From the NCBI GenBank assembly GCA_905214225.1, contig CAJMLL010000026.1:1-33905 (forward strand): a stretch of DNA of 33,905 nt. Reading direction: 5' to 3'. This DNA is from an uncultured bacterium (GTDB taxonomy: Bacteria; Bacillota; Clostridia; Peptostreptococcales; Anaerovoracaceae). The notes below the pieces were generated by a model. That model was not told the DNA's origin and ran no database searches. It saw only the letters and a list, made by a program, of their open reading frames with translations. Numbering within the stretch: the first letter of the stretch is position 1; the number at the start of each line of letters is the position of its first letter. Shown piece after piece: positions 16,001 through 24,503 of this stretch. The translations under genes were made by a program, and so were the position numbers.

Positions 16001-17068
16001 TTACGATAAGTATTTTCTCGGGTTGACCGGGGTACCGTTTTTCTGCACCTCAAAGTGGCAGTGAACGCCCGTGCTGAATCCTGTCGATCCCGCCTTGGCG
16101 ATAACGTCACCCTTCTTCACTTTGTCCCCGACACTGACGCACAGGCTGCTGTTATGTCCGTACAGGGTCACCAGGCCGTTTCCGTGACTGATGGCAGCAC
16201 AGTTTCCATATCCGCCGTAGGTCCCGGCGATAATGACTGTCCCGGATGCCGCAGCATGAATCGCCGTTCCGTAGCTGACGCCGATATCCATGCCCGTATG
16301 AGCGGTGGAATACGGATCCCAGGAACGTTTGGTTCCGAATTCTGTAGTAATCGTTCCCGTGCACGGCCATGCGAGTGAACCGTCTCCGGACACATAAGAA
16401 GAATTCGATGACGAACTGCCGGCTTCGGCGAGCTTCGCCTCCAGCTTCTTCTCCATCCTGCTTTCTTTTGATTTCAGCTTAGAATACTGTGCCTTGAGCT
16501 GAGACTGCTCGCTCTTCATCTCTTTCTGCTCTTTCTGCAGCTCTGCCTGTTTATCTTCCAGATCGCTCTTCTGCTGCTTCAGAGATTCCTGACGGTCTGA
16601 CAGATCTTTCTTCTGCGACTTGATCTCGTCCAGCGCCTTCTGATCACTGGTATAAATTTTCTTGACCAGCTCGGCATTGGAAACCACTTCACTGAAACTC
16701 TTCGAATTCAGAATAATATCCATGTAACCGACTGCTCCGGTTTTATACATTGCGCATACACGAAGTCCCAGCTTCTCCTTGCGGTCTGCCATCTTTTTCT
16801 TTGTGGCTTCCATTTCTTTCTGAGACTTCTGGTATGCTGCTTCTTTCTGATCTATCTGTTTCTGGAGTTTTTTAATGGACTTTTCCTGCTTTTCTATTTT
16901 TGCCGCAGTCTTATTCATCTGGCTGTAGACATCCGCCTTCTTTGAACGCACCGAACTCAGCGATGACGCATAGGACGATGTCTGTGCCGGAATAAAGGTC
17001 AGTACAAGTGCCGCCGCAACAGCCGCTGCAGCAGCCTTTTTCAGTACTCCATGAATATCCGCTTTCAT
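16001..17068 (-). CDS. Secreted coiled-coil M23 peptidase (FtsEX-linked murein hydrolase, EnvC/PcsB-like)
   Basis: 355 aa. Signal peptide at 1 to about 34 (Lys-rich start, Ala-rich core, AQTSSYASS). Residues 35-215 are a heptad-rich Lys/Glu/Gln coiled coil with a break near the KTGAVGYMDIILNS segment. The C-terminal M23 (LytM) domain has HTGMDIGVSYG and HCHFEVQKNGTPVNP, with zinc-binding His and Asp present, so it should be an active endopeptidase. It starts 12 bp after ftsX. By analogy with EnvC and PcsB, FtsEX likely controls it at the septum through the coiled coil. Confidence 0.94.
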   Translation of the reverse strand: MKADIHGVLKKAAAAAVAAALVLTFIPAQTSSYASSLSSVRSKKADVYSQMNKTAAKIEKQEKSIKKLQKQIDQKEAAYQKSQKEMEATKKKMADRKEKLGLRVCAMYKTGAVGYMDIILNSKSFSEVVSNAELVKKIYTSDQKALDEIKSQKKDLSDRQESLKQQKSDLEDKQAELQKEQKEMKSEQSQLKAQYSKLKSKESRMEKKLEAKLAEAGSSSSNSSYVSGDGSLAWPCTGTITTEFGTKRSWDPYSTAHTGMDIGVSYGTAIHAAASGTVIIAGTYGGYGNCAAISHGNGLVTLYGHNSSLCVSVGDKVKKGDVIAKAGSTGFSTGVHCHFEVQKNGTPVNPRKYLS

Positions 17069-17080
17069 AAATCCTCCTCA

Positions 17081-17971
17081 TCACACTTCCAGGAAACGCC
17101 GCATGGAAATAATACTTCCGCAGGCACCGATTCCGATTCCCAGAGCAAGGAATATCACGACAAGATTACCGCAGAGATAACCGGCCGGAACCAGAGGTGA
17201 TCCCAGCATCGTCATCAGCTTCACCCCTGCTTTTGCGACCAGTTTCCCGTAGAAGAGATAGGTGATTCCGGACGATATCAGAGCGGATATAATGCCGATC
17301 ACGATTCCCTCCACCAGGAATGGTCCCCGGATAAACCAGTTCGTCGCGCCGACCACCTTCATGATTTCAATTTCCCGCGCCCTTGCAAACACCGTCAGTT
17401 TGATCGTGTTTGAAACAACAACAATGGAAACCACCACCAGGAAAAGCATGATCACCAGCGCGCCGATCTGTATCGTATTGGTAATTTTCGTGACTTTATC
17501 TATCGTTTGTTTATAGTAAGTTGTGTTCTCAACGCCCTTATTCTTAACTGCCGTCTTGTTTACTGTGTTTGCCGCGCTCAGATTGCTGACCTTTACCAGC
17601 ACTGAATTCGGCAGAGGATTGCTTCCCAGCGAGTTCAGAAGATATCCGCTGTCTCCCCAGCGTTTTTTCATGATCTTCATCGCCTGATCCTTGGTCCTGT
17701 AGGTCACTTTAGACACGCCCTTCAGGTTTTTCAGCTCCTCCATGATCTGTGACGCCTGCGCCTCGGTCGTGCTGTCTTTGAGGTAAACTTCCACCGTATC
17801 ATAATCGGATTTCACTACTTCGGTAAACACGTTCACATTGACCGAAAGAATGAAAAACAAACCCAGAATCAGCATCATCGCCGTAATCGCAAAGACGGAA
17901 GCTGCACTCATTCCCTTATTTCTTCCGATCTGCTGCAGCGCCTGTTTCAGGTTGTAAAGCACTCTACGCAT
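17081..17971 (-). CDS. ftsX: FtsX, membrane subunit of the FtsEX complex
   Basis: 296 aa from ATG 17971, preceded by GGGAGG and overlapping the ftsE stop by 8 bp. The N-terminus is cytoplasmic (MRRVLYNLKQALQQIGRNKG), then the first membrane helix, an extracellular domain of roughly 120 residues, and three further helices, including the conserved FARAREIEIMKVVGATNWFIRGPFLVEG segment. FtsX passes the ATPase state of FtsE to an extracellular murein hydrolase. The next gene is the expected M23 partner. Confidence 0.96.
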   Translation of the reverse strand: MRRVLYNLKQALQQIGRNKGMSAASVFAITAMMLILGLFFILSVNVNVFTEVVKSDYDTVEVYLKDSTTEAQASQIMEELKNLKGVSKVTYRTKDQAMKIMKKRWGDSGYLLNSLGSNPLPNSVLVKVSNLSAANTVNKTAVKNKGVENTTYYKQTIDKVTKITNTIQIGALVIMLFLVVVSIVVVSNTIKLTVFARAREIEIMKVVGATNWFIRGPFLVEGIVIGIISALISSGITYLFYGKLVAKAGVKLMTMLGSPLVPAGYLCGNLVVIFLALGIGIGACGSIISMRRFLEV

Positions 17972-18677
17972 GACTGCGGCCTCCCTTCCTATCTGCTTTT
18001 TCACGGAAGCCGTACGAACCGAAACCGTCTCTGACGATACTGCCGTGGTCGATGGCAACGACACGCTTATTCCAGCGGTTGACGATGTCCTTCGCATGGG
18101 TGACCATGACCACCGTCGTTCCGCTCATATTGATCGTGTCCAGAAGATGCATAATATCATCTGCCGTCTTCGGGTCCAGATTTCCGGTCGGCTCATCAGC
18201 GATAACCACTCGCGGGCTGTTTACAATCGCTCTGGCAATCGCGACTCTCTGCTGTTCTCCTGCAGAAAGTTCCTGTGGATACCGGTCACGTTTATCCTCA
18301 ATGCCGACCATTTTCAGCACTTCCGGGACCCTGCGCTTTATCGTCTTCGGACTTTTATGTAAAATTTCCATCGCAAATGCGACATTTTCAAAAACTGTCT
18401 TTTTTGGCAGGAGACGGAAATCCTGAAATACCATTCCGACCTTCCGCCTTAACTGCGGCACTTCCCGGCTGCTCAGCTGATCCACCCGGTAATCTCCGAC
18501 CTGAATCTCACCTTCGTCTGCATCGAGTTCCTTGACAATCAGTTTGATAAATGTTGATTTTCCGGCACCGCTCGGGCCCACAAGAAAAACAAACTCTCCG
18601 TCATCAATATCCAGACTGACGTCTTTAAGGCCGATATTTCCGTCATATGTTTTGGTTACATGCTTAAATGTAATCAT
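17964..18677 (-). CDS. ftsE: FtsE, cell-division ABC ATPase
   Basis: 237 aa: Walker A GPSGAGKST, Q-loop VFQDFRLLPKKTVFENVAFAMEI, signature LSAGEQQRVAIARA and Walker B VVIADEPTGNLD. The sequence is the typical FtsE form, with a short basic tail (KADRKGGRSHA). AAGGAGAACAGCC precedes the ATG. It heads the operon ftsE-ftsX-M23-recJ-S41. Confidence 0.97.
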   Translation of the reverse strand: MITFKHVTKTYDGNIGLKDVSLDIDDGEFVFLVGPSGAGKSTFIKLIVKELDADEGEIQVGDYRVDQLSSREVPQLRRKVGMVFQDFRLLPKKTVFENVAFAMEILHKSPKTIKRRVPEVLKMVGIEDKRDRYPQELSAGEQQRVAIARAIVNSPRVVIADEPTGNLDPKTADDIMHLLDTINMSGTTVVMVTHAKDIVNRWNKRVVAIDHGSIVRDGFGSYGFREKADRKGGRSHA

Positions 18678-18711
18678 AAATGGCTGTTCTCCTTAAAAAT
18701 TACTAAATTTA

Positions 18712-18740
18712 ATTCTAACATACCGCTTTTTTATTTTAAA
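18712..18740 (-). promoter_or_regulatory. Candidate promoter for the ftsEX operon
   Basis: TTTAAA (18735-18740) and TAGAAT (18712-18717) are 17 bp apart in an AT-rich stretch about 35 bp upstream of ftsE. An adjacent CTTAAG-ACAT-CTTAAG inverted repeat (18743-18758) could be an operator or a weak terminator for the gene upstream. Confidence 0.4.
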
Positions 18741-18801
18741 CCCTTAAGACATCTTAAGAACCGTTTTTCTTGTGTGTATTCTGTGAAGTCTGGCTGAATC
18801 T

Positions 18802-19590
18802 TCACTTCGCGGCCGCAATCCATTCCAATTCGCTGAACATATCCTGAAATACCGGCTGAAATGCCTCTCTTATTTTCTGATTTTCCCAGTGAAGTCTGCA
18901 GCAGTATTCATTCTGACAAAAGCAGTCCCGGCCAAGATCGTCCACCCAGAAAATCCTCCGGCTCATGAGAAACCTGCGCATCTGCCGGCGGCTCACTGAA
19001 CTGCACATCCGGTTCACCAGCCAGAAGACCTGCACGTTTCCTTCATTTTCCAGTGCTTTCATCTTTCTGAACACGGGCATACCTGCTTCAAGCCTCGAAG
19101 GGAGCGGGTCCACCAGAACCAGCACCGCATCAAAATCCCGTAAATATGGGAACCAGCTTTCATCGCCGCTGAGACAGTCAAAAACCGCATATTCTGCCCG
19201 CATTCCATGACGGATCAGTCTTCCCCGCATAGTTTCCGTAAACGCTGCACAATGATCCCTGCTTTCCGGCGGCGCCAGAATCCAGCTGACCCCCATCTCC
19301 AGATTCGGATTCCCGGAAATCGCCTTGTCGTCTGCAAGAAGAGAATATACATCCTGAAAGCTTCTTCCCCGGAAGCGCTCAGAAAAGGCCGCCGCCTCAT
19401 AAAGAAGCGGTCTCCCCGGCTCTGGAGCCGCACATTCCGTATATCTGACTTCCAGCCCCTGTTCCGCCAGAAACATAGCCGCAGAGGTAGCCGCTGCTGT
19501 CACCCCGCTTCCTCTGCATAATCCGGTTACCCCCAAAAGATGCCCCGGCGCCGTCTCTTCCCGTTTTTCCCTGATGAACAATCTCTCCAC
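18802..19590 (-). CDS. P-loop/ParA-like protein with a degenerate Walker A
   Basis: 262 aa from a GTG at 19590, selected because GAGGAGGT lies 7 nt before it. The N-terminal GVTGLCRGSGVTAAATSAAMFLAEQG followed by a hydrophobic and charged strand looks like the start of a MinD/ParA fold. The usual GKGGVGKT is replaced by CRGSGVT, with no Walker A lysine. A later AEYAVFDCLSGDES and FDAVLVLVDPLPSRL fit the Walker B and following strand of that fold. A central SWILAPPESRD also fits. No exact function is recognised. It is the only full-size gene between tkt and ftsE. Confidence 0.7.
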   Translation of the reverse strand: MERLFIREKREETAPGHLLGVTGLCRGSGVTAAATSAAMFLAEQGLEVRYTECAAPEPGRPLLYEAAAFSERFRGRSFQDVYSLLADDKAISGNPNLEMGVSWILAPPESRDHCAAFTETMRGRLIRHGMRAEYAVFDCLSGDESWFPYLRDFDAVLVLVDPLPSRLEAGMPVFRKMKALENEGNVQVFWLVNRMCSSVSRRQMRRFLMSRRIFWVDDLGRDCFCQNEYCCRLHWENQKIREAFQPVFQDMFSELEWIAAAK

Positions 19591-19603
19591 TCCCTGCACC
19601 TCC

Positions 19604-19744
19604 TCAAGAACAGGCTATCACAGCCAGCGGCGTCGAAACAATCAAGGAATTTCGGCTTTTTTCGATGAATTTCGATCTTTTTCGCTGTTTTTCCATGCTT
19701 TTCAACGCCTTCTGCTCTGCTTCAGACCTGCTGCCGCCGGACAT
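19604..19744 (-). CDS. Possible 46-aa basic small protein upstream of the P-loop-like gene
   Basis: The frame begins MSGGSRSEAEQKALKSMEKQ, has a Lys/Arg-rich middle and ends in a hydrophobic segment. Its TGA stop lies within the Shine-Dalgarno sequence of the following gene, as in translationally coupled pairs. The region before its ATG (GGAAACGGGTA) is a poor ribosome binding site. No homolog is recognised. Confidence 0.3.
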   Translation of the reverse strand: MSGGSRSEAEQKALKSMEKQRKRSKFIEKSRNSLIVSTPLAVIACS

Positions 19745-19811
19745 TACCCGTTTCCGGACTTTACGGACAGCGGCAGAGCGGCTTTCTTCTTGCGCGGCCA
19801 GATTTTGTCCA

Positions 19812-19846
19812 TGCAAAAACCGCACCGGGCATAAAACCCGATGCGG
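19812..19846 (-). terminator. Rho-independent terminator of the transketolase operon
   Basis: On the minus strand, CCGCATCGGG and CCCGGTGCGG form a stem with one mismatch around a TTTATG-type loop, followed by TTTTTGC. It starts about 35 bp after the transketolase C-subunit stop. Confidence 0.85.
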
Positions 19847-19881
19847 CATCGTTACAAACTTATTCTGATATCGGCGCGGAA

Positions 19882-20811
19882 TTAGTAAATCTCACGAATT
19901 GCGTTTACGATATCTGCTGCAGTCATTCCGTACTTCTCGCGCAGCTCATCCGGATTTCCGGACTCGCCGAAGGTGTCGTGCTGTCCGACCATTGCGATTC
20001 TGCACGGGCACTTTCTGGCGGTGACTTCTGCGACTGCTCCGCCGAGACCACCGATTACGGAATGCTCTTCCGCCGTGACGATCTTTCCGGTCTCCTGTGC
20101 TGCCTTGACGATGATGTCCTCATCCAGCGGCTTCAGGGTGTGAATATCGATAACGCGGACGTCGATTCCTTCTTCTGCCATCTGGGAAGCTGCTTCCATA
20201 GCGGAGGCAACCATGATTCCCGTTGCGATGACGGTAACGTCGCGTCCTGGTCTGAGCTGATTGCCCTTACCAAGAGTCAGTTCATCCTTCTCTTCATAGA
20301 ATACAGGAACTGCTGCGCGTCCCAGACGGATGTAAGCCGGTCCGTCCATTTCTACAGCCTGCTTCAGGAGCTTCTTGGCGCTGACTGCGTCGCACGGGCA
20401 GACAACGGTCATGCCCGGAATCGTTCTCATCAGGGCCAGATCCTCAAAAGTCTGATGGCTGGCGCCGTCCGGTCCAACTGTAATTCCTGCGTGTGTTGCG
20501 CAGATCTTTACGTTTGCGTGTGTATATCCGATGGAATTGCGGATGATCTCGAATGCTCTTCCAGACGCGAACATCGCGAAACTGGATGCGCAGACGGTCT
20601 TTCCGGACAGTGCGAGTCCTGCCGCAGCGCCCATCATATTCTGCTCAGCGATTCCCATATCAAAGAAACGCTCCGGATATGCCTTGGCAAATCCGTTAGT
20701 CTTCGTAGAAGCGGAAAGATCGGCATCCAGTACAACCAGATCCGGATTTACCTTTCCCTCTTCAACCAGGAACTCACCGTAAGCGGCTCTTGTTGCAATT
20801 TTATCTGCCAT
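19882..20811 (-). CDS. Transketolase, C-terminal subunit
   Basis: 309 aa from ATG 20811, preceded by GGAGGT at 8 nt; the start overlaps the stop of the N-terminal subunit (TAATG). It carries the pyrimidine-binding domain and C-terminal domain: MGIAEQNMMGAAAGLA (catalytic Glu), HAGITVGPDGASHQ, and the conserved C-terminal VTAEEHSVIGGLGGAVAE. Together with the preceding gene it forms one thiamine-diphosphate transketolase for the non-oxidative pentose phosphate pathway. Split transketolases are common in Clostridia and archaea. Confidence 0.95.
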   Translation of the reverse strand: MADKIATRAAYGEFLVEEGKVNPDLVVLDADLSASTKTNGFAKAYPERFFDMGIAEQNMMGAAAGLALSGKTVCASSFAMFASGRAFEIIRNSIGYTHANVKICATHAGITVGPDGASHQTFEDLALMRTIPGMTVVCPCDAVSAKKLLKQAVEMDGPAYIRLGRAAVPVFYEEKDELTLGKGNQLRPGRDVTVIATGIMVASAMEAASQMAEEGIDVRVIDIHTLKPLDEDIIVKAAQETGKIVTAEEHSVIGGLGGAVAEVTARKCPCRIAMVGQHDTFGESGNPDELREKYGMTAADIVNAIREIY

Positions 20812-21638
20812 TACCATGTACCTCCCAGCTGTTCTACTGCACTCTTTGCTTCTTCCTCGCTCGGCGCCTTGCCGTGCCATCCGGCCTGATCTTCCATGAA
20901 GTCAACGCCCTTGCCCTTGATGGTATGCGCGACAATGACCGTCGGCTTGTCTGTGCATGCCTTTGCCTGATCGATCGCATCGAAAATCTCTGTGAAATCG
21001 TGACCGTTGATTTCCAGTGTGTTCCAGCCGAAAGCTGCAAACTTGTCTGTAATCGGAGCAACCGTCATGACATCATCATTGCGTCCGTCAATCTGCAGAT
21101 TGTTCCAGTCTACGAACGCCGTCAGGTTGTTCAGCTTATAATGGCCTGCCGCCATTGCCGCTTCCCAGACAATGCCTTCCTGCAGCTCGCCGTCTCCGAG
21201 CAGTACAAAAACTCTCGCGCTGCTCTTATCCAGTTTTCCTGCCATCGCCATGCCGACGCTTGCGGAAAATCCCTGGCCCAGCGATCCGGTTGACATCTCG
21301 ATTCCCGGAACCTTATGCATGTTCGCATGTCCCTGGAAAGGGCTTCCCAGCTGACGCAGAGACATCATATCCTCAACCGGATAATAGCCTCTCTCGCCAA
21401 GTGCGGCATACTGTGCAGGAACTGCATGTCCCTTAGACAGAACGAACTTGTCTCTTCCTTCCATCTTTGGATTCTCCGGATCAATGTTCATCTCACCGAA
21501 ATACAGCGCCGTAATGATATCCGCCGCAGAAAGGGACCCGCCCGGATGACCGGAGCCTGCGTGATAAATTGCCTTTATCGCATCGACTCTGATCTTAGAG
21601 GCAATTCCCTCATAATACTCATTGTCTTTTCTTTTCAT
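20811..21638 (-). CDS. Transketolase, N-terminal (thiamine diphosphate-binding) subunit
   Basis: 275 aa from ATG 21638 with AGGAGAG before it. Motifs: AGSGHPGGSLSAADI, LSKGHAVPAQYAAL, STGSLGQGFSASVGMA, and the diphosphate-Mg motif GDGELQEGIVWEAAM...DWNNLQIDG. Length and domain content match the N-terminal half of transketolase. Its partner follows immediately. Confidence 0.95.
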   Translation of the reverse strand: MKRKDNEYYEGIASKIRVDAIKAIYHAGSGHPGGSLSAADIITALYFGEMNIDPENPKMEGRDKFVLSKGHAVPAQYAALGERGYYPVEDMMSLRQLGSPFQGHANMHKVPGIEMSTGSLGQGFSASVGMAMAGKLDKSSARVFVLLGDGELQEGIVWEAAMAAGHYKLNNLTAFVDWNNLQIDGRNDDVMTVAPITDKFAAFGWNTLEINGHDFTEIFDAIDQAKACTDKPTVIVAHTIKGKGVDFMEDQAGWHGKAPSEEEAKSAVEQLGGTW

Positions 21639-21688
21639 GATGGTTCTCTCCTGATCTGTAATGTACAATTGAAAAACTCAACGCATCT

Positions 21689-21716
21689 ATTATACCCGAT
21701 TTCACAGGCATTGCAA
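21689..21716 (-). promoter_or_regulatory. Promoter for the transketolase genes
   Basis: TTGCAA (21711-21716), a 16-bp spacer and a perfect TATAAT (21689-21694), about 50 bp upstream of the start codon and just past the nnrD stop. Confidence 0.75.
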
Positions 21717-21720
21717 TCTT

Positions 21721-22653
21721 TTACCGCATCTCGTCGAGATTCTCGAACCGTCTCAGCGCATATGGAAGAGCCTGCACCAGATCACTGGCAATCAGGCCGC
21801 GCTCCCCCTTTTCCGTGCGCATGATGTCTCCTGCAAGGCCGTGAATGAACACGCCCGAGCATGCCGCCTCCCAGGCTTCCATACCCTGTCCGAGGAAGGA
21901 CGTGATCACGCCCGTCAGCACATCACCCGCGCCAGCCGTTGCCATTCCCGGATTTCCCGTCGGATTTCTGCGCAGCTCCACGCCTTCCCCTTCAGGACCC
22001 GGTGCATATCTGGCCACAAGCGTTCCCGACCCTTTCAGCACAATAATTCTGCCGTAATCCCTGACCAGATCAAAGGCCATTTCATTCCGGTCAGACGGAG
22101 CCGTGGCGCCCTCTCGCGTCTCCAGCATGCGCTTTGCTTCTCCCGGATGCGGAGTCATGACGATATCCCCGGTATAGGATGCTGCCATATTTCGGAGATC
22201 TTCGTCAGCGGACAAAAGGTTCAGGCCGTCCGCATCCAGCAGCAGCGGCGCCTGTGCCGACAGCAGCACCGTCTTCAGGCGCCGCCTTGAAGCCGCGGAC
22301 GTCCCCATGCCAGGGCCAAACGCGATTGCATCATAGGAAATTTCTGACACGCCTCTTCCCATACCGCCATCCATAACCGAGCAGGCCTCATCCCACTCTA
22401 CCGTAATGGCCTCCGGAACGAGGGTCTGGATGACCGGGAAACTCGGCTTCGGCGCGCAGACATAGACCAGGCCTGATCCCGCGCGAAGCGCCGCCTTCGC
22501 AGCCAGAACCGCCGCACCCGGCATTCCGTTACCGCCGGCAATAATCAGCACACGGCCGCACTGGCCCTTATGCATCGTATCCGGGCGGCGGTGAATCACG
22601 CGCTGCACATCTTCTTCAGTAATCATATCGGGCTCATTCATCTGTACAAACAT
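21721..22653 (-). CDS. nnrD: ADP-dependent NAD(P)H-hydrate dehydratase, standalone
   Basis: 310 aa with GGNGMPGAAVLAAKAALRAGSGLVYV, FGPGMG, LDADGLNLL, MTPHPGEAKRML, VLKGSGTLV and the ribokinase-like signature NPTGNPGMATAGAGDVLTG. It dehydrates damaged NAD(P)H hydrates back to NAD(P)H. The epimerase domain usually fused at the N-terminus is missing; only about 30 residues precede the core, so the epimerase would have to be elsewhere. GGAGGAGG precedes the ATG. Confidence 0.93.
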   Translation of the reverse strand: MFVQMNEPDMITEEDVQRVIHRRPDTMHKGQCGRVLIIAGGNGMPGAAVLAAKAALRAGSGLVYVCAPKPSFPVIQTLVPEAITVEWDEACSVMDGGMGRGVSEISYDAIAFGPGMGTSAASRRRLKTVLLSAQAPLLLDADGLNLLSADEDLRNMAASYTGDIVMTPHPGEAKRMLETREGATAPSDRNEMAFDLVRDYGRIIVLKGSGTLVARYAPGPEGEGVELRRNPTGNPGMATAGAGDVLTGVITSFLGQGMEAWEAACSGVFIHGLAGDIMRTEKGERGLIASDLVQALPYALRRFENLDEMR

Positions 22654-22705
22654 TCTTCATCCTCCTCCCTTACTATGTTATTCATAATCATTATTGTTCT
22701 GATGC

Positions 22706-22750
22706 ATTTCAGGCTGCAGAAGCGTGTTCCCGCGTCCTGCAGCCTGAAAT
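22706..22750. other. Strong stem-loop between the small membrane-protein gene and nnrD
   Basis: A 14-bp perfect stem (ATTTCAGGCTGCAG and complement) encloses a 17-nt loop. It starts 2 bp beyond the stop of the small membrane-protein gene. There is no U-run on either strand, so it may be a poor terminator or a message-stabilising or REP-like element. Its core CAGGCTGC recurs in the hairpin at 8083-8147. Confidence 0.6.
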
Positions 22751-22752
22751 GC

Positions 22753-23079
22753 CTACATCAGTACTTTAAATAAGATGATCACACCGACCACAACGACTGC
22801 AATCAGCAGGTTTCCCCACTTGGACCAGCCTGACCGGAGATCGCCTTGTACTTCCTTCTTTTTCTCTTCATCGGTCAGTGAGTCCCACGGATCTTCCTCA
22901 CTTCCAGGCAGGACATAATCCGATGCCTTCGGCAGGGGCCGTTTTACATCGGCCTCTTGCTCTTCTATTTTTGTCTGTATATTACTGACCTCCTGCTTAT
23001 ATTCCCGGAGCATCTCTTCCTTACGCTCCTCTCTGAGGGATTCTGCAGGATTCTTACTGTCATTTTCCTTATTCTGCAT
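22753..23079 (-). CDS. Small single-pass membrane protein of unknown function
   Basis: 108 aa. Residues 1-50 are highly charged and probably helical, residues 51-85 are acidic with DYVLPGSEEDPWDSLTDEEKKK, and the C-terminus is one hydrophobic helix (about 89-106, NLLIAVVVVGVIILFKVLM), as in tail-anchored proteins. It follows mgtE by 29 bp and is probably cotranscribed. No family recognised. Confidence 0.7.
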   Translation of the reverse strand: MQNKENDSKNPAESLREERKEEMLREYKQEVSNIQTKIEEQEADVKRPLPKASDYVLPGSEEDPWDSLTDEEKKKEVQGDLRSGWSKWGNLLIAVVVVGVIILFKVLM

Positions 23080-23108
23080 AGCTCAACAATACTCCTGTTT
23101 TCACAGAT

Positions 23109-24503
23109 TTACAGCTTCAGGACCGCGCCCGCCATGGCAAAATATACCAGCAGGGCCGCAATGTCGGAAGCGGACGTGATCGCCGGGTTCGCAATCAGCG
23201 CCGGGTCCAGCTTCAGCTTCTTTACAAGCAGAGGCACCATGCTGCCGATAACCTTGGCGATGATCGTAATGAAAAACATTGCCGCACAGACGGCAGCGGC
23301 CATCATGATGCTCTGCCGATCAAGGAAATACACTCGCGCAAAATTCACGGCACTCAGGATTATTCCAAGCAGGATTCCAACCCGGATCTCTTTCCAGAGA
23401 ACCCTGTTCCAGTCTTCTGTCTCAACCTCATCCGTGGCAAGTCCCCGGATAATCAGAGAAGCCGCCTGCGAACCGCCATTTCCGCCCATTCCCATTAGAA
23501 GCGGAATGTAGGTCACAAGCTGTATCACAGAAGAAAGCATGTGTTCACTGTGATTGATGATCAGACTGGTGAAAATGTAGATAACGGACAGGATCAGAAG
23601 CCATGGCAGACGGTTTTTCGTGTGCTGCCAGACAGACAGATCCAGGTAGCCCTTCTTCGCGTCCTGAAAATCGATGACACCGTTCATTCTTTCGATATCC
23701 TCTGTTGCTTCATCTTCCATGACGTCGAGAATATCATCGACAGTGATGATTCCAACCAGACGGTCATCCTTATCGACAACCGGCATGGCAATGTATCCGT
23801 ATTTCTTGAAGTCGTCCGAAACCTCTTCCTGGTCCGCATCGACGTTTTCACTCACGACATCCGTATGCATGATGTCCATGATTTTTGTATCCTCATCAGA
23901 AAGCACGATGGTGCTCAGGGAAACTACTCCCAGCAGTCTCCAGGAACCGTCTCTTACGTAACAGGTGTAGATGGTTTCTGCATCGGTTCCGTAGTGACGG
24001 ATATGGGCCAGCGATTCCTTGACGGTCCAGTCTTTCTTTACGCTGACGTACTCCGGAGTCATCAGGCTTCCTGCCGTATTATCCGGATAATTTAAAAATG
24101 TATTGATCTGCTTTCTTTCGGAAGCAGGTGTCTTTTCCAGGATTCTGGTAACAAGATTCGGCGGCATTTCTTCCAGAATGTCGATCTTATCATCAAAATC
24201 CAGCTCATTAACGATAAATGATGTTTCCTTCTCTGTGACCTCGCTGACGATGTCCATCTGGTCCTCAGGTGAAAGTTCTGCAAAAACATCGACCGAAACG
24301 TCTTTCGGCAGAAGACGGAAAAGCACAACCGTCATTCTCAAGCCTGCGTCATCGGAGATATCTTCCAGAAGATCCGCGATATCTGCCGGATTGAATTTCA
24401 GCAGAAGATCCCGTGCCCGGAAATACTGCTTGTCTTCCAGCAGTTCCAGGAGATCACCCAAGGTTTCATCATACAGCTGGTCTCTGTCCAGTGTACTATC
24501 CAT
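23109..24503 (-). CDS. mgtE: MgtE magnesium transporter
   Basis: 464 aa: N-terminal helical domain (to about 135), tandem CBS domains (about 140-265, with MTPEYVSV and VVDKDDRLVGIITVDDILDVM), a connecting helix, then five membrane helices with the conserved GMGGNGGSQAASL and the pore segment NPAITSASDIAALLVYF, whose Asp is in the position of the Mg ligand. It is a channel-like Mg importer gated by cytoplasmic Mg. The AAAGGA sequence lies somewhat far (12 nt) from the ATG. The long upstream leader suggests post-initiation regulation. Confidence 0.95.
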   Translation of the reverse strand: MDSTLDRDQLYDETLGDLLELLEDKQYFRARDLLLKFNPADIADLLEDISDDAGLRMTVVLFRLLPKDVSVDVFAELSPEDQMDIVSEVTEKETSFIVNELDFDDKIDILEEMPPNLVTRILEKTPASERKQINTFLNYPDNTAGSLMTPEYVSVKKDWTVKESLAHIRHYGTDAETIYTCYVRDGSWRLLGVVSLSTIVLSDEDTKIMDIMHTDVVSENVDADQEEVSDDFKKYGYIAMPVVDKDDRLVGIITVDDILDVMEDEATEDIERMNGVIDFQDAKKGYLDLSVWQHTKNRLPWLLILSVIYIFTSLIINHSEHMLSSVIQLVTYIPLLMGMGGNGGSQAASLIIRGLATDEVETEDWNRVLWKEIRVGILLGIILSAVNFARVYFLDRQSIMMAAAVCAAMFFITIIAKVIGSMVPLLVKKLKLDPALIANPAITSASDIAALLVYFAMAGAVLKL

